Source: Apoda limacodes (taxonomy: Eukaryota; Arthropoda; Insecta; Lepidoptera; Limacodidae). Taken from it: a DNA stretch of 64,000 bases. This document shows positions 23,986-35,197 of the stretch, piece by piece; within the stretch, counting starts at the first letter, position 1, and the number at the start of each line of letters is the position of its first letter. The notes beneath the pieces are model-generated. The model saw only the letters and a list, made by a program, of their open reading frames with translations, did no database searches and was not told where the DNA came from. The DNA is taken from positions 29,290,815 through 29,354,814 of the forward strand of contig OX291543.1 of assembly GCA_946406115.1 (NCBI GenBank), written 5' to 3'. The translations under genes and the position numbers were made by a program.

Positions 23986-26900
23986 TTGTAGCATTTGTAG
24001 TTTTCCCGAAACTGAAGAAGTCAAATTTTTCAATTAAGCGTAATAGGACTGCGCAAATCACAGGAAACGCCGTGACTGGCTGAACGGCATCTGACTAGCC
24101 ATATGTGACAAACATGGGCTAGTCGAATTTGAAGTCCCGGCTTACCGCACACCTTACCTCACAATTGCCGAAATGAACGAAATTAATAGGTAACATAATG
24201 TTTATCGCATGGTAATCTAAACTCTGTGTGTATTTACTGTACTTATATTCAGGGTGTTTGTAAAAAAGGTGTATTCAATAATAGGTTTCCGAAGTAATTT
24301 ATGTATTACTAACTATAAAGCAATCCTCAAATAGGCTAAAATGTATTATAAGATGTAGCCTATACTTACAGTTGTGGTTTATAAACTTGTAAAAATGTAT
24401 AGGTGTCTCTGGGTGACTAGTACCAGTTTCTAATGCACAAATTAATAGTTATAATGTCTCCTAATTTTTTTCCCTGTTAGATTAATACTGTCTATGCAAT
24501 ATACGAACAATATTAATTTTAATCAGATTTTATGTTTTTAGGTAGGTCCGAGTTAAAGAATTATAAATATAAGTAAAAGTGTTTTAGTATTTCACAATAC
24601 TTAATTCCATAGAAAAGAAAAAGTAATTGTATGGCCTTATTTATTGGATGATGAGTTGAATTAATTTGTGTTCTTTGGTTCGATAGAATCGCTAGTTTAG
24701 ACCCCGAAAACATCATTTATGAATCGTGCCAAGGGACGAAGTTGAAATAAAATTGTTATAGAAATAAATTAGAGTGAATGCTTATAGTGCTAAATTATAT
24801 ATCTTAGTGCAATTACGTCATTTTCTTTTTGGAATTCGAATATTGCATTTTTTCATAATGGCCCGAAGGCTATACCAAGATGTTAGGAAAATTTTAAAAT
24901 ATACCTAGTTATCTATCTATAGAGGAATGTTACCGACGAAAAGTGCACAATGTTTTTTATTTTTTTCGTAATCGCGCCAAATGTTGCTCAAACTACTTAA
25001 CGTTATTAAAAGTGTAGTATCATCAAAATCAGATTTAGCAATTGAAAATTTTAGTCGCGCTTTGTTTACATAGACCATGACATAAAGCGCTATGATATTG
25101 CATAGAATAAAAATCGCTTCTTTGACTAACTATAAACAAACAAGATGGCCGGTCATTATTTTGACAACGCAATAACTACTCTAACTCTCGAGAATATGTA
25201 GCTAATGCGTTGAATATGTACCGGAAGTGCCGCCATGTTCCGCATAGAACGCCTTAATTTTTTTGGTCAATAGATGGATTGAATGTCGCATTGCATATAG
25301 ATCAAAGGGCTATTTTATGCGTTGAATGCATACGAATAAACCGCGGCTCGAACGTGACTGTTTTGTTCCAACAAAATACACTTATTGCTTTGTACATCTA
25401 TACAAGGTATTAGTTATAATGGTTTTTGTTTTGGTTTGCAAACACAAAAAAAGAAACGAGTTTTGGACTGAGATTGTTTTAGGCTATCAATCGATTCGGT
25501 ATTTATGTCAATGGGATTATATAATGTAATTAACTAAGTCATAAATAAATTATATTCAATAGGTACTATAAATGTGACATTAACAATTTTTATCATGACA
25601 GTTTCACATTCCGTGGGAAGTGTTAAGGAGCGGAATGTAATACATAAAGCATGTAGAAACAATGTAACTAATAAAATTACGTAGCTAACTTGAATTTTAT
25701 GTATTTTTTATTTGCAAGATGTAATATTTATGTATTATAAGATGTAAGTTGAATGTTGCTTTAAAGTTATTGCATACAATTTAATCATTGTTTTTTTTAC
25801 TGTCGGTTTTAATGTCGAGATATGTTAACTGTGCAGAACACGGATGTTATTTTGTGAATATGTAATTAATCTTGTGATTTTAAATCCGTTTATACTGTAT
25901 TTTTTTTTAGATTAAAGAAAACATCATACTGCATAACGTGTTTAATATCCCATTTGTTTTTTTATGATACCGCAATTTGTTAAAATAATACAAATAAATG
26001 TTGATATTATACTTGCATTCTACTAAGTTATTTTTTTTTAAACTGTTGTACAAATATGAATTTAATTCAAATGACACTATAAATACCAAGTCAGATCAGT
26101 GTATTGACTATTTATGTACCTAATAGTATATGCAAGATGCTTTTCGCGCAAATTTAGGAATAGATACAATAAAATTCCTACTAGCACGTCAATCTTTTTA
26201 TCGAAATTAGCTCAAACTCAACAAGAAATCAAAGCGAATTGTCAAACTATGCGTTTCAAACGAGTTGGCACCCGGTCATGCGCTATCTTGATGGCCGAAG
26301 TCCGTAAACCGAGCACACCGTAGCAACTCACGTACAATCCAGACAGTGTGCCAACTCAGTTGAAACTCATAATAAGGATACTTGTTGGTTGCGCATATCG
26401 AGATGTTGGCGAAATTCAGGGGCTTCGAAAGGGGGTGGCTTGAAATTGCAAATACAAGAAAAAACGCAATAAAACAATAAAATTTTTTTTTTGTTAGTTA
26501 CAAAAATGTTAAGGTAAAGTTTTGTTGTTGGTTTTAAACTTTTGTGTGTTTCACTCATTTTTATTTTTGATAAATATTTTTTGGTTCTTGACTCAAAATA
26601 AATACCGCGAATGAAGTCTGTAGGAAACACTCAGACATTGTGAGGGTAGTAGATAGAGGCCTCCGGAGCCTCGTTCAAAAACACACTGGCGGGGACGTGG
26701 TTTTGTGCTGTAGAAAAATATATTTACTATCCTTCTGTTTATTTTTGCGGGACTGCGGGATTACAGTCCGTTCATGAAAACTCGAAAGTCTGCATTTGTC
26801 GCCAGATATCGTAGTGAAAACTCCAAATATAAAAATGAGATAGAGAGTATTGTCTACAAACTTGTGTGAAATAAAACTTTGATTAAAATTCGCTATACAT

Positions 26901-27217
26901 ACAGGTAATACGTAGGTTAACTCTGCCTTTCGACGGGACAATGATGCGGTGCGGTATGAAGCAGCTGCGACAACAACAGGAACGCGAAATAACAGGTATT
27001 GCGCGCGTCGATAAGGGCATTACCTTACTAATAGATTTTAACATATGATTTCGGTCACAGAAGAAATGTTCGTCAAATCACAGACTAAATTTAAATGATT
27101 TTTCAATATTATCAAATTACAAAGTATCCTGATACGAGATCATAATATTTTATGCTTCTATATTAAATTTTATTCAAGTAGGTAAGTGAAGTTATTATTT
27201 AATAAGTAATTATTTAT
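23986..27217. other. Intergenic region between Arpc2 and the TMIE homologue
   Basis: AT-rich DNA without a recognised gene. Short open frames here lack family resemblance and splice partners. The two host genes converge on this region (Arpc2 ends upstream on plus, the TMIE homologue ends at 27218 on minus). Confidence 0.5.
27169..27174 (-). other. Candidate polyadenylation signal of the TMIE homologue
   Basis: TTTATT on plus, AATAAA on minus, about 45 bases beyond the stop codon. A second AATAAA overlaps the stop itself (27213-27218). Confidence 0.4.
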
Positions 27218-27378
27218 TTAAAAATCCATCTTGGTTGCGGAAGGCGAGGGCGATGCTGGTTTAGACCCAAGCTTGGAGAGGTGCGCCACTTTAGTTGCGA
27301 ACTTGACGAAACCCTGTCCCGCTACTTGAGGCTCTGGCTTCTGACCTCCTGCTGGCTGGGGCGTAACATCGAATGAGC
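27218..27378 (-). CDS. TMIE homologue last coding exon
   Basis: Acceptor tatatttccag precedes 27378. Encodes FDVTPQPAGGQKPEPQVAGQ, FVKFATKVAHLSKLG and the ending SATKMDF with TAA at 27218-27220. In frame with exon 3. The intron before it is 2.7 kb and holds a SINE and a LINE fragment. Confidence 0.65.
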
Positions 27379-30300
27379 CTGGAAATATACACAAATTAAT
27401 CATTTTGTAAGCTTGGTTTTTTGCAGTATAAGGCATCGAGTAGTACGCATATTACCCACAATGCGTGTTTCTCGATCGCCGTAGAATTTGGCGATTTATG
27501 TCTATTCCAAGAGTAATTCAATTTCAATTGCAGAACCAGATTCCCTTTTCAAGGGACAAGCTTATTGGTAGTAGTAGTATGGATTTTTCCCGATCGCCTA
27601 GAGAGAAATACGCAAACTACCGATTATGTACATGGCGATGCGTAGTATTTTGCGATTAAAATTTAGTTTCAAGAGTAAAAAATCGCAACATCCTTCTGCA
27701 ATCGAGATAGGTAGCTTATTGGTAGGTGTGTAAAATTAATATGTGTTTCTCGATCGCCGTCGAATTTCGCGGTTAAAACTGGTTTCAAGTGCTGCATGCT
27801 TAATACCATAGATATGCAAGTTTTGTACTATATTATTATATCTATTATTATAACTATATATTCATAACTATATATAACTCTGTACTCATAACTATCAGTA
27901 TACAAGCGAGCAAAAAAGGCGCGACCTGATAACCTTTTTTTTTTTTTAAGTCAAAATGGCCAAGTGCATGCCGCAATTTGCAGTACGTTCTTTACGTAGA
28001 TGAGCACAATCGCGTGGTTCTTCTTCGATCATAGGTATTAAAAATATTGTGTTAGGGGAGTGTAGGGGAACACGAACGCTGGGTAATACCGAACGCAACA
28101 GTGCTACTATGCTAGAAAAAGATGATAGTAATTTTTTTCCGCATCTTAAAAATTAAACCACTCTTACTAGTGCCAAACAGCAACTAGCTAGAACAGGGCG
28201 GCCGTGAGTCAAATTATAAAAATATTTTTTTATATTTGTGTGTTTCGATGTATTTTTTTACAAAAGTAACTTAGTACAGCTGTGTTTTTGTAAACAGTAT
28301 ATATAAAATGTTTACAGACTAGAAAAAGTCACTAATGAACGTTTCTAATAACAGTACCGCTAACGGCAAATGCAATTATAACCTAAAATAATAAATACCT
28401 ACTGATCTCAAAGCTAGAATATCTTAGATTGTAACTACCCCACATTGTGTTTGCAATAAACAGACTGATTTCGGGTGTTAAAAAAGGCGTTTGCAAATCC
28501 TATGTGTTTTGTTTTTTTTTTCTAAAATGTTAAACTTTATTAAAGAAATATTGATGTTGATTATTGAAAACTATCTTGAATACGAAACAATAAAAACGAA
28601 GCAATATCGTTTTTCCGCTATTTTATTCAACTTTTCCCTTAGCTATTCGAGATGACCCCACTCTTCCCTAATTGAGAAGGACCTGCAACAAATTAAGTGC
28701 ACGGCCTACCCTCTTAAGCGAGGGTGATTGGGCCATAGTCCACACGCGGGCCCAGTGTGGATTGTGGACTTCACATACGTCATTTTTTTTTTTCTTGACG
28801 TATGCAGGTTTCCTCAAAATGTTTTCCTTCACCGAAAAGCCAGGTGTGAATAAATTAATCAGAGTACTTGAGAAATTAAGAAAAAGACTCATTGGTACAC
28901 GCCGACCCGGGGTTCGAACCTCCACCACTTGGGACGTGAAGTGAAATTTAAACCCCTCGGCCACCACCGTCTTTCTTTCCTTTTTTTTTGAAATTGAGTT
29001 TAATTGAAATGAAAATAGATTTTGTGACATTTAGTATCTGAAGATTCGAGACTGAAAATATATCAATCAAATATTTTTTGGTGTCTAAGTAACAGCACTT
29101 GGCTAACTTGTGAGCATTGGGTAAGCTACGTCAAGTCTTCACGTTGCCTATACAGCAAAGTCTGAAGACGAAAGTCTTTGACCAGTGCGTCCTACCTGTC
29201 ATGACTTACGCCTTCGAAGCGTGGACACTTACGGCAGAGCCAGTCCACAAGTTCCATGTCGCACAAAGCGCAATGGAGCGAGCTACGCTTGGAGTGTCTG
29301 AGGGATTGAATCCAAAATGAGGACATTCGGAAGAGAACTAAAGTCACCGACATAGCTCGCAGAAGTGGCATTGGGCTGGCCATGTCTGTCGGAAGACCGA
29401 TGGCCGATGGAGCAGACGTGTCATAAAGTGGAGACCGCGTACAGGAAGGCGAAGCGCGGAACGCCCTCAGGCCCGGTGTGGATCGACGACCTTAAATGGG
29501 CTGGATGCAGAAGGCAGAGGACTGAGAGAAATGGCGCGCCATAGATGAGGCCTATGACCAGCAGTGGACCAATAAAAGTAACAGCACACATGAATAAATA
29601 CATAGCTTATCAAAAAAATCATCTTGTTATCGATTTAGTTTTCTAAGTGGAAGATCGCCATACCCTACTTACAGACTTACCTCTGACGCCAAAGCAAAAG
29701 TTGTAGGACTGAGTACTTATAAGATAGATATCGGTCTTACCCCAAAAAAAACGGTATCAAGTAATGAATCTGACAATCTTTCTCCGCTGGCCAGAGGTCG
29801 TCATTGAGGTGATACTGCACCCATAGTATTTCTTTCCTAGGTTACCTCTAAGTACAGTTTTTGGAAAATTGTTATTATATTTTTTATGCAATTCTCAAAA
29901 GGAACCACTAAGTGGTCTGATGTTGTCATTTATTTGTAAAATCAATAATAATCTTAATCATTTCACCGACTTAAAAAAATCTGTCACGAATACAACTTGG
30001 TATTTTTTTAAACCACTAATGTGGAAAACAAGCTAACGGGCCGCCTGATGCTAAACCCGGAGCCTTTTCATAAATTCCTATGTAACAATTTTCAAAATTT
30101 AGAAGGTACTTACTCTGCTGCGGCGACATGTTACAACTAGAACGTGACTCTTCTTGTTTCTCGTCCTCCATTTTTTTCTTCTCGTGCAGCAATTCCAAAG
30201 CTTGCAGCGTGCACAGAAGAGTAGTTATGACAGATAGGTAATCCACTACGTAGTCGTTCAATGTTAAATTTGCATATATTTGACTTTAAGTGTATCTTAT

Positions 30301-30854
30301 CTTGTTTAAATAAACCGAGACTTTAACTAACTGTATCAACATTCAGATGTGTCAAGTCAAGGAAATTACTACAGCATTATCTCGTCAAAAAGCAAATGCA
30401 TATTTTAGTAATTAAATTACGAAAGAAACAAAACTATTTAACAAAGCCCGCGAAATCAAAGCTATAAATTTATAAGTTTTATTAAAAGGTGATTTAATCA
30501 CCGTCTTTTAAAGACATGTCATCCATTTTCGAGTCTTGAATGGTCTCCAATTGCTGGCGGAATTTGGATGTGATTTTTCGCCTTTGGTAATCCGCCTCGA
30601 TCTGCTGCTTCGTACGTGGAATGCGGAAACGGAAACAACAGCACACCATCACGACTAATGTAACACAAAAAAGGTTAATTAACAAATTGATATTTATGTT
30701 CTTAGATAAAGTAACGCTTTACGCTTAGTTTGTACTTACTGACTGAAATTACTGAAGCAAAACAAAGGAATATTAATTGCCATACTCTCAGTGACCCTAT
30801 AACTGGATTTTCGAGCCACTGAGGCTCATTTGCATTTTGTAGAACAACGTCCAT
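27218..30854 (-). CDS. TMIE homologue (transmembrane inner ear protein family), 4 coding exons
   Basis: Minus-strand exons 30854-30740, 30654-30502, 30200-30114 and 27378-27218 join in phase to 516 bases, 171 residues plus stop. Residues 25-46 (VWQLIFLCFASVISVIVMVC and on) form one membrane span. It is followed directly by RFRIPRTKQQIEADYQRRK, which matches the conserved juxtamembrane segment of TMIE (RVPRTRKEIEARYLQRK in vertebrates). The C-terminal half is charged, then Pro/Ser/Lys-rich, like the polar TMIE tail; vertebrate proteins are about 156 residues. In animals TMIE is a subunit of the TMC mechanotransduction channel complex in the plasma membrane. Exon 2 can also run on past its donor to a stop at 30494, giving a 91-residue form. 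Exons 1-2 are strong; joining exons 3-4 rests on phase match and splice sites. Confidence 0.85.
27464..27775. repeat. Local imperfect direct repeat
   Basis: GTGTTTCTCGATCGCCGT occurs at 27465 and 27743, each followed by GAATTT and a GCG word. A shorter CCCGATCGCC copy lies at about 27589. Located in the last intron of the TMIE homologue. Confidence 0.5.
28672..28970 (-). repeat. tRNA-derived SINE, family 2 (minus copy)
   Basis: Reading down from 28970: ACGGTGGTGGCCGAGGGGTT, a B-box GGAGGTTCGAACCCCGGG near 28925-28908, then TTTTCGGTGAAGGAAAACAT and CACACTGGGCCCGCGTG, ending near 28672. It matches the copy at 11527 along its length, including the body. Lies in the last TMIE intron, on the same strand as that gene. 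Confidence 0.8.
29118..29590 (+). pseudogene. RTE-like LINE ORF2 C-terminal relic
   Basis: Reads GKLRQVFTLPIQQSLKTKVF, QCVLPVMTYAFEAWTLTAE, then in shifted frames a GWMQKAED and KWRAIDEAYDQQWTNKSN ending. That is the tail of an RTE-type reverse transcriptase (VLPVMTYGxETW and EAYVQQWT in relatives). Stops and frame changes mark it as dead. TMIE intron 3. Confidence 0.75.
30008..30058 (-). repeat. LINE 3' tail remnant
   Basis: ACCACTAATGTGGAAAACAA followed by CGGGCCGCCTGATG is the complement of the recurrent LINE tail. It sits 56 bases beyond TMIE exon 3 in the transcribed direction. Confidence 0.55.
30114..30200 (-). CDS. TMIE homologue coding exon 3
   Basis: Acceptor cacgctgcaag precedes 30200; donor A|gtaagt follows 30114. 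Encodes LELLHEKKKMEDEKQEESRS to NMSPQQS, a highly charged cytoplasmic segment. 87 bases, phase-neutral, so it could also be skipped without frame loss. Confidence 0.65.
30494..30654 (-). CDS. TMIE homologue coding exon 2 (with alternative read-through end)
   Basis: Acceptor gtgttacattag precedes 30654. Encodes VIVMVCCCFRFRIPRTKQQ to MDDMSLKDGD and a TAA at 30494-30496. A donor-like ACG|gtgatt at 30502/30501 lies two codons before the stop. Its use removes GD-stop and joins in phase to exon 3 (Asp then Ala-Leu-Glu-Leu-Leu). Confidence 0.88.
30740..30854 (-). CDS. TMIE homologue coding exon 1
   Basis: ATG at 30854, then MDVVLQNANEPQWLENP and the first part of the membrane span. Donor A|gtaagt splits the codon after its first base. 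No signal peptide is seen, unlike vertebrate TMIE; an upstream exon cannot be excluded. Confidence 0.85.
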
Positions 30855-31207
30855 TTTTAAAATTCACAACTCAAAACTTAAAATTTACTGATACCAGTCA
30901 CACGTTTTATGAATTCGCCAATGACACGGCTTAAAATTCCAACTTGTTACTGATTTGGATACTGTGACTAACCTACTTTAATCTAAGGAGTGGTCATCAG
31001 CCCCACTTACTCACCACACCTATGTTGTGATTTCACCCTCACTCCCCATCGAATGTATTAAATTGCAAGCTTTTACTCTGCGTAAGTTTGCTAACCTTTG
31101 TTTAAAACCAAAATATAAAAAGTATGCTTTGTAGGTACAAATTCAAAAAGATAAAATTAAAATATACATAAAGAATTTGCTTTATATTTAAATTTCCCGC
31201 GAAATTC

Positions 31208-31232
31208 CTTCCTTCCTTCCTTCCTTCCTTCT
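31208..31232. repeat. (CCTT)n microsatellite
   Basis: Six TTCC units immediately before the upstream copy of the 360-base direct repeat. Confidence 0.85.
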
Positions 31233-31580
31233 TCGATGTGGAGAGATTTCGAATTACAGCATATCATTTCTCCAGCGTCATGTGTTAATATAGTCCTGTG
31301 CTTATATCTAAATTTGGCGAAGCGCCATATTCAAGTTTTATCGCGCGTCTTCGTTTACATGTCCCAAGATAGGGCGGGAGTTTTGGTGTGGATCCTTCAG
31401 AAATTGCGCGTTATGTCCTGCTTATTTCTTCATAATTCACTATTCATGAGCTTTCGGTGCACAATTCTTAACACGATTTCGTAAAACATTGCTAAAATAT
31501 ACACATCGAAACACACTATTCGAATTAAGAAAAATTAAACACGAAAAAGCACCACTCCTTCTTAAGATTCGCGCCAAAAC
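31228..31580 (+). repeat. Direct repeat block, copy A
   Basis: Matches 34302-34668 over its whole length with scattered substitutions and small gaps. Shared words include TTGTGCTTATATCTAA-like, CCCAAGATAGGGCGGGAGTT, TCCTTCAGAAATTGCGCGT, TCGTAAAACATTGC and AAGATTCGCGCCAAAAC. No open frame is conserved between copies, so it is non-coding. No TG...CA ends or flanking target duplication were seen. Confidence 0.85.
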
Positions 31581-32599
31581 TCTCGCGAAATTAATATGTT
31601 TTGGATTATTTTGTTTTTTTTTTATTTTGGCAGCGTTCAGAAGCTATGGTACTACTGCGTGTGAAAATTACTTACTAATAAATAGCACAATGCAACTATC
31701 TCTGTGTTATTTATTAGTTACGAGATTGTCGATGAAGATTTTAACTGGTCAACATAATAATAAAATATAATATTATTATACCTAGTCCTTCATTCAGGTT
31801 TTTACTCTCCTGAAGTGTTTTAACCTAGGTAGTATAGGTAGGTAGGTTAGTGCTTCTGATACACGAGGCAATCTTGAACGATAAGTTTAGTAGAGTTGAG
31901 TCACTTCTTGTTTTTTCATATCGATTACAATACAATATTTATAAAATCAACTCAGTGTCTCATCAAAAACTAATATTGTATAAATTAACCTAGGCAATGT
32001 AAACTAATCGAAACCTATGTCGATGTTAACTTAAATTTTAAGTTTAAGTTTGTTAATACAGTTGTACAGACTGTTTATTTTTGTTTGAACATGCTAATCT
32101 GTAGAACTACCGGTCGGATTTGAAAAAGTTTTGTTCCATTTAATAGCTTAACTCTTTGTGATGGTTATAGAATTTAACATCATGCTACAACCCAAGCCGA
32201 AGAGGAGACATTAAGCGAAAACGAAGTAATAGCGCGCGCGAGCAGGCGACGGGGGATTTCAGCAATGGAACGGGCAAAACAACGTCTTTCAGATCAGCTA
32301 GCAGTAGTGCTAATTCAAAACTTCAAGATCCTGAAAATCAAAAACCATACAAAAAGTACTATGTAACATTGGCAAGATTTGATTCTGGTACTCGCCGGCC
32401 GCTTCTGCCTTCAGTATTTAGAAATACAATCTAATTTAACGGTTTATTTATTAAAAAATAGCACTACCAGACATTCCAATATTTTAAAGTACAATCGTAA
32501 ACAAAAATACTTATACGTTTTGTGCCAAGCTTGATTTGTTTGGATCTTCTGATCGTTTTTGAATTACGCGGTTATCGATAGTGAAAAATTTGTCTCTTG

Positions 32600-33800
32600 C
32601 CGTTTTTAGTTTGACAGCTGTCATCTGAAATAAAGTTCTTAATGAGATCTATCGCTTTTGTAAAGAAACTCTTAGCCTATAATTATTAGTTTCAGAGATG
32701 ATGCGGTTTTTAAGTTTGACAGCTGTCATCTGAAATAAAGATCTTAATGAGATCCATCACTTCTGTAAAGAAACTCTTAGGACGTGATTTTTTAGCTGTT
32801 ATGATAGCACTTGCTTTCGTGCTGTTTCTTACTGTTTTTAACTTCTCTTGAGAAGTTATTGGAATAGGTCCGAAAATCGAAATCGGAAATTTTGTGTTTT
32901 CTTTACGTTTCAAGACTTGGAGAATCATTTGCAATCATTTTAGAGTGATGTCTGTGTGTGTGTGTGTTTGTGTGTGTGTACATATGTATGTATGTATGTA
33001 GACATATTTTGGGTTTCGATTCCTCAATAACTACTGGACCGAATCGCTCTGATGACATATCAATCGATACGCCACGTCATTACTTAGATCTGAAAGGAGT
33101 CTGAAATAAATCGGTCCAGCGGTTCGTTTTTTATCCGTAAAAAACTGACTTTTTTATGCACGCAACATAAATTTCATGTATCGAGGGGTAGTAAAGGGTT
33201 TTTGAGGGTGCTGATTTCGAATTTTTTATCAGTTTTTTAAAATTCAAAATAGCGGATCCAATATGACGTAATTTTTTTTTGTAAAAGAATTTTTCTCAAG
33301 AGAAGTTGCATGTACGGTACTTGCTGCCGAACCAATTTTTGAAAAATCTATAGGCTATCCTGCTGTCAGTTGCGAAATTTGCTAAATTTGCTAGAAATTG
33401 CAAGCTAAACAATCACGCCCTTAGTCTACAATTATTAGTTTCAGAGATAATGCCGTTTTTTGGTTTGACAGCTGTCATCAAAAATAAAGATCTTGATAAG
33501 ATCTATCATTTCTTCAAGGAAGTTGCTTGTCTAAGATCAATAGTTAGGGAGATTTAGCTCTTTCTAGTTTGACAGCTATCATCAAAAATAAAGATTAGTG
33601 CTAGTCTAGGATCAACAGTTACGGAGATACAGCCCTTTCTATTTTGACAGCTGTCATCCAAAATGGAGATCTTGATGAGATCTGTCATTTCTCGCAAAAC
33701 GCTTCGACTACGATCAGTAGTTTTGGAGATTCAGCCTTGCCTAGAAGATCTTGATGTGATCGATATTTTTTCTAATTTGACAGGTGTCATTCGCAATAAT
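32600..33800 (+). repeat. Periodic repeat array built on the palindrome GACAGCTGTC
   Basis: Six diverged units contain TTTGACAGCTGTCATC or a one-base variant at about 32610, 32715, 33464, 33568, 33644 and 33775. Each is followed in most units by AAATAAAGATCTTGATGAG and a GATCTATCATTTCT-like segment and preceded by a block like GGATCAATAGTTAGGGAGAT. Spacing is about 105, 104, 76 and 131 within the two groups. A 650-base insert (32765-33420) with TG and TATG microsatellites splits the array. The core holds a CAGCTG E-box, but regulatory use is unproven. Confidence 0.75.
32950..33001. repeat. (TG)n and (TATG)n microsatellites
   Basis: TG repeats at 32950-32978 interrupted once, then TATG repeats to about 33000. 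Confidence 0.85.
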
Positions 33801-34301
33801 ATTTTAAATAAAAAATTAAACGACTATAAACGCTCGACATATCCCACCAACCGCACTAGTTGTGCCGTTCTGTTGGACGGTGGGGAAAAATGACCTTTTC
33901 GTCGTCAATCCATCGTAATAGAAAAACATCAATCTTGCTCGATGGTATGGAACTCCTACTCGCACTTGGCCGGTTTCTTTTAGTATTTTTGTTTTCGATT
34001 GTACTATAAAACATTTGAACGGTGTCCCGGTAGCGCTATCTTTTGTAAACAGCACAGCAAAACACTTCCCTAAAGGGAACTGAATGGTACTCTAAGAAAG
34101 TTCCGAACGAAAAACTAAAAACAATGAGCAAATCTTTGTTTTTCTATTCTGTTTAGGTTCCTAAGCTGTTATCAATATTTCCTATCCTTTTCTGGCGTAG
34201 AAGGAAATGGTCAACTTTTTTAAACAGAAAAAAAAAAATGACGTTTTTAAGCCACAATTTTACATTTTTAATCTGTAATGTGAGGAAATGAGGTCTCCTC
34301 C

Positions 34302-34668
34302 TTTCTTCGATTTGGAGACCAGATTTCGCATCTTTGCCTATAATTTCTCCAGGGTCATGTGTAAATATAGTGTTGTGCTTATATCTAAGTTTGGCGAAGG
34401 GCTATATTCAAGTTTTATCGTGACGATATCGCGCGTCCTCGTTTACAGGTCCCAAGATAGGGCGGGAGTTTTGGTGTGAATCCTTCAGAAATTGCGCGTC
34501 ATGTCCTGCTTATTTCTTCATAATACACTATTCATGAGCCTTCGATGCACAATTCTTAACACGCTTTCGTAAAACATTGCCAAAATATATACATCGAAAC
34601 ACATTAAATTAATTTAGAAAAATTAAACACGAAAAAACACCACTTCTTCTTAAGATTCGCGCCAAAAC
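34302..34668 (+). repeat. Direct repeat block, copy B
   Basis: Second copy of the block at 31228-31580, about 3.07 kb away, same orientation. It has a short extra segment (GTGACGATATCGCG near 34420) not in copy A. It ends about 370 bases before the UPF0047 start codon. Confidence 0.85.
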
Positions 34669-35040
34669 GCCTAAATAAATCCATTTTTAAGGCGCGCTGT
34701 CCATTCACTTAGAAGGTCATTGGTATACCTAAATATTTGTAGTCGTTTGAACTACAACTTCTGTTGTTATAGTATCATTATATGGACCGTTATCCAGATT
34801 TCTGTAATCTGTGGTAATTCTATCTCTCTGTCACATTTATATATCTATTTCATTTACCCGCAAAAAAATTGGGTGTCGAATCTGTCCTATAACCTCCGAT
34901 ATATTTTTAACTATTTTAAGTACGAAAATGAATCTTTTATGATAATTGTGGATTTATTCGTGTAAAATATGTTCTAAGTGATGTTGTGTAAGATCGCTTA
35001 TTTACTTGCGGTCACTCTGTAGCATTTTTATAAATTAAAC

Positions 35041-35197
35041 ATGGCCTCAAACCGAGGAATTCATATCGGATCCGCGTGGTTTCAACGAAAGCTAAACTTA
35101 AGGCCACAACATCGTGGAGTGCACCTTGTTACAGAAGAAATTCTTAAACAGGTGCCGGAACTGTCACAATTTGCAGTGGGTCTTTGCCATATTCAAA
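35041..35197 (+). CDS. UPF0047 gene coding exon 1
   Basis: ATG at 35041 (aaacATGG context). Encodes MASNRGIHIGSAWFQRKLNL to AVGLCHIQ; donor A|gtgagt splits codon 53. Confidence 0.92.

Noticed and set aside
26926..26995. Possible short exon on plus with MMRCGMKQLRQQQEREITG before a GTATTG donor
   Set aside because: Weak donor, no partner exon, no similarity.
32206..32434. Open frame without ATG (GDIKRKRSNSAREQATGDFS to RPLLPSVFRNTI, stop)
   Set aside because: Not recognised, no splice sites that join it to a neighbour, and it lies in a repeat-rich interval. It could be an old retroelement gag-like scrap.
31228..34668. LTR retrotransposon bounded by the two direct repeats
   Set aside because: The repeats lack TG...CA ends, primer-binding site and flanking duplications, and the 2.7 kb between them has no gag or pol similarity.
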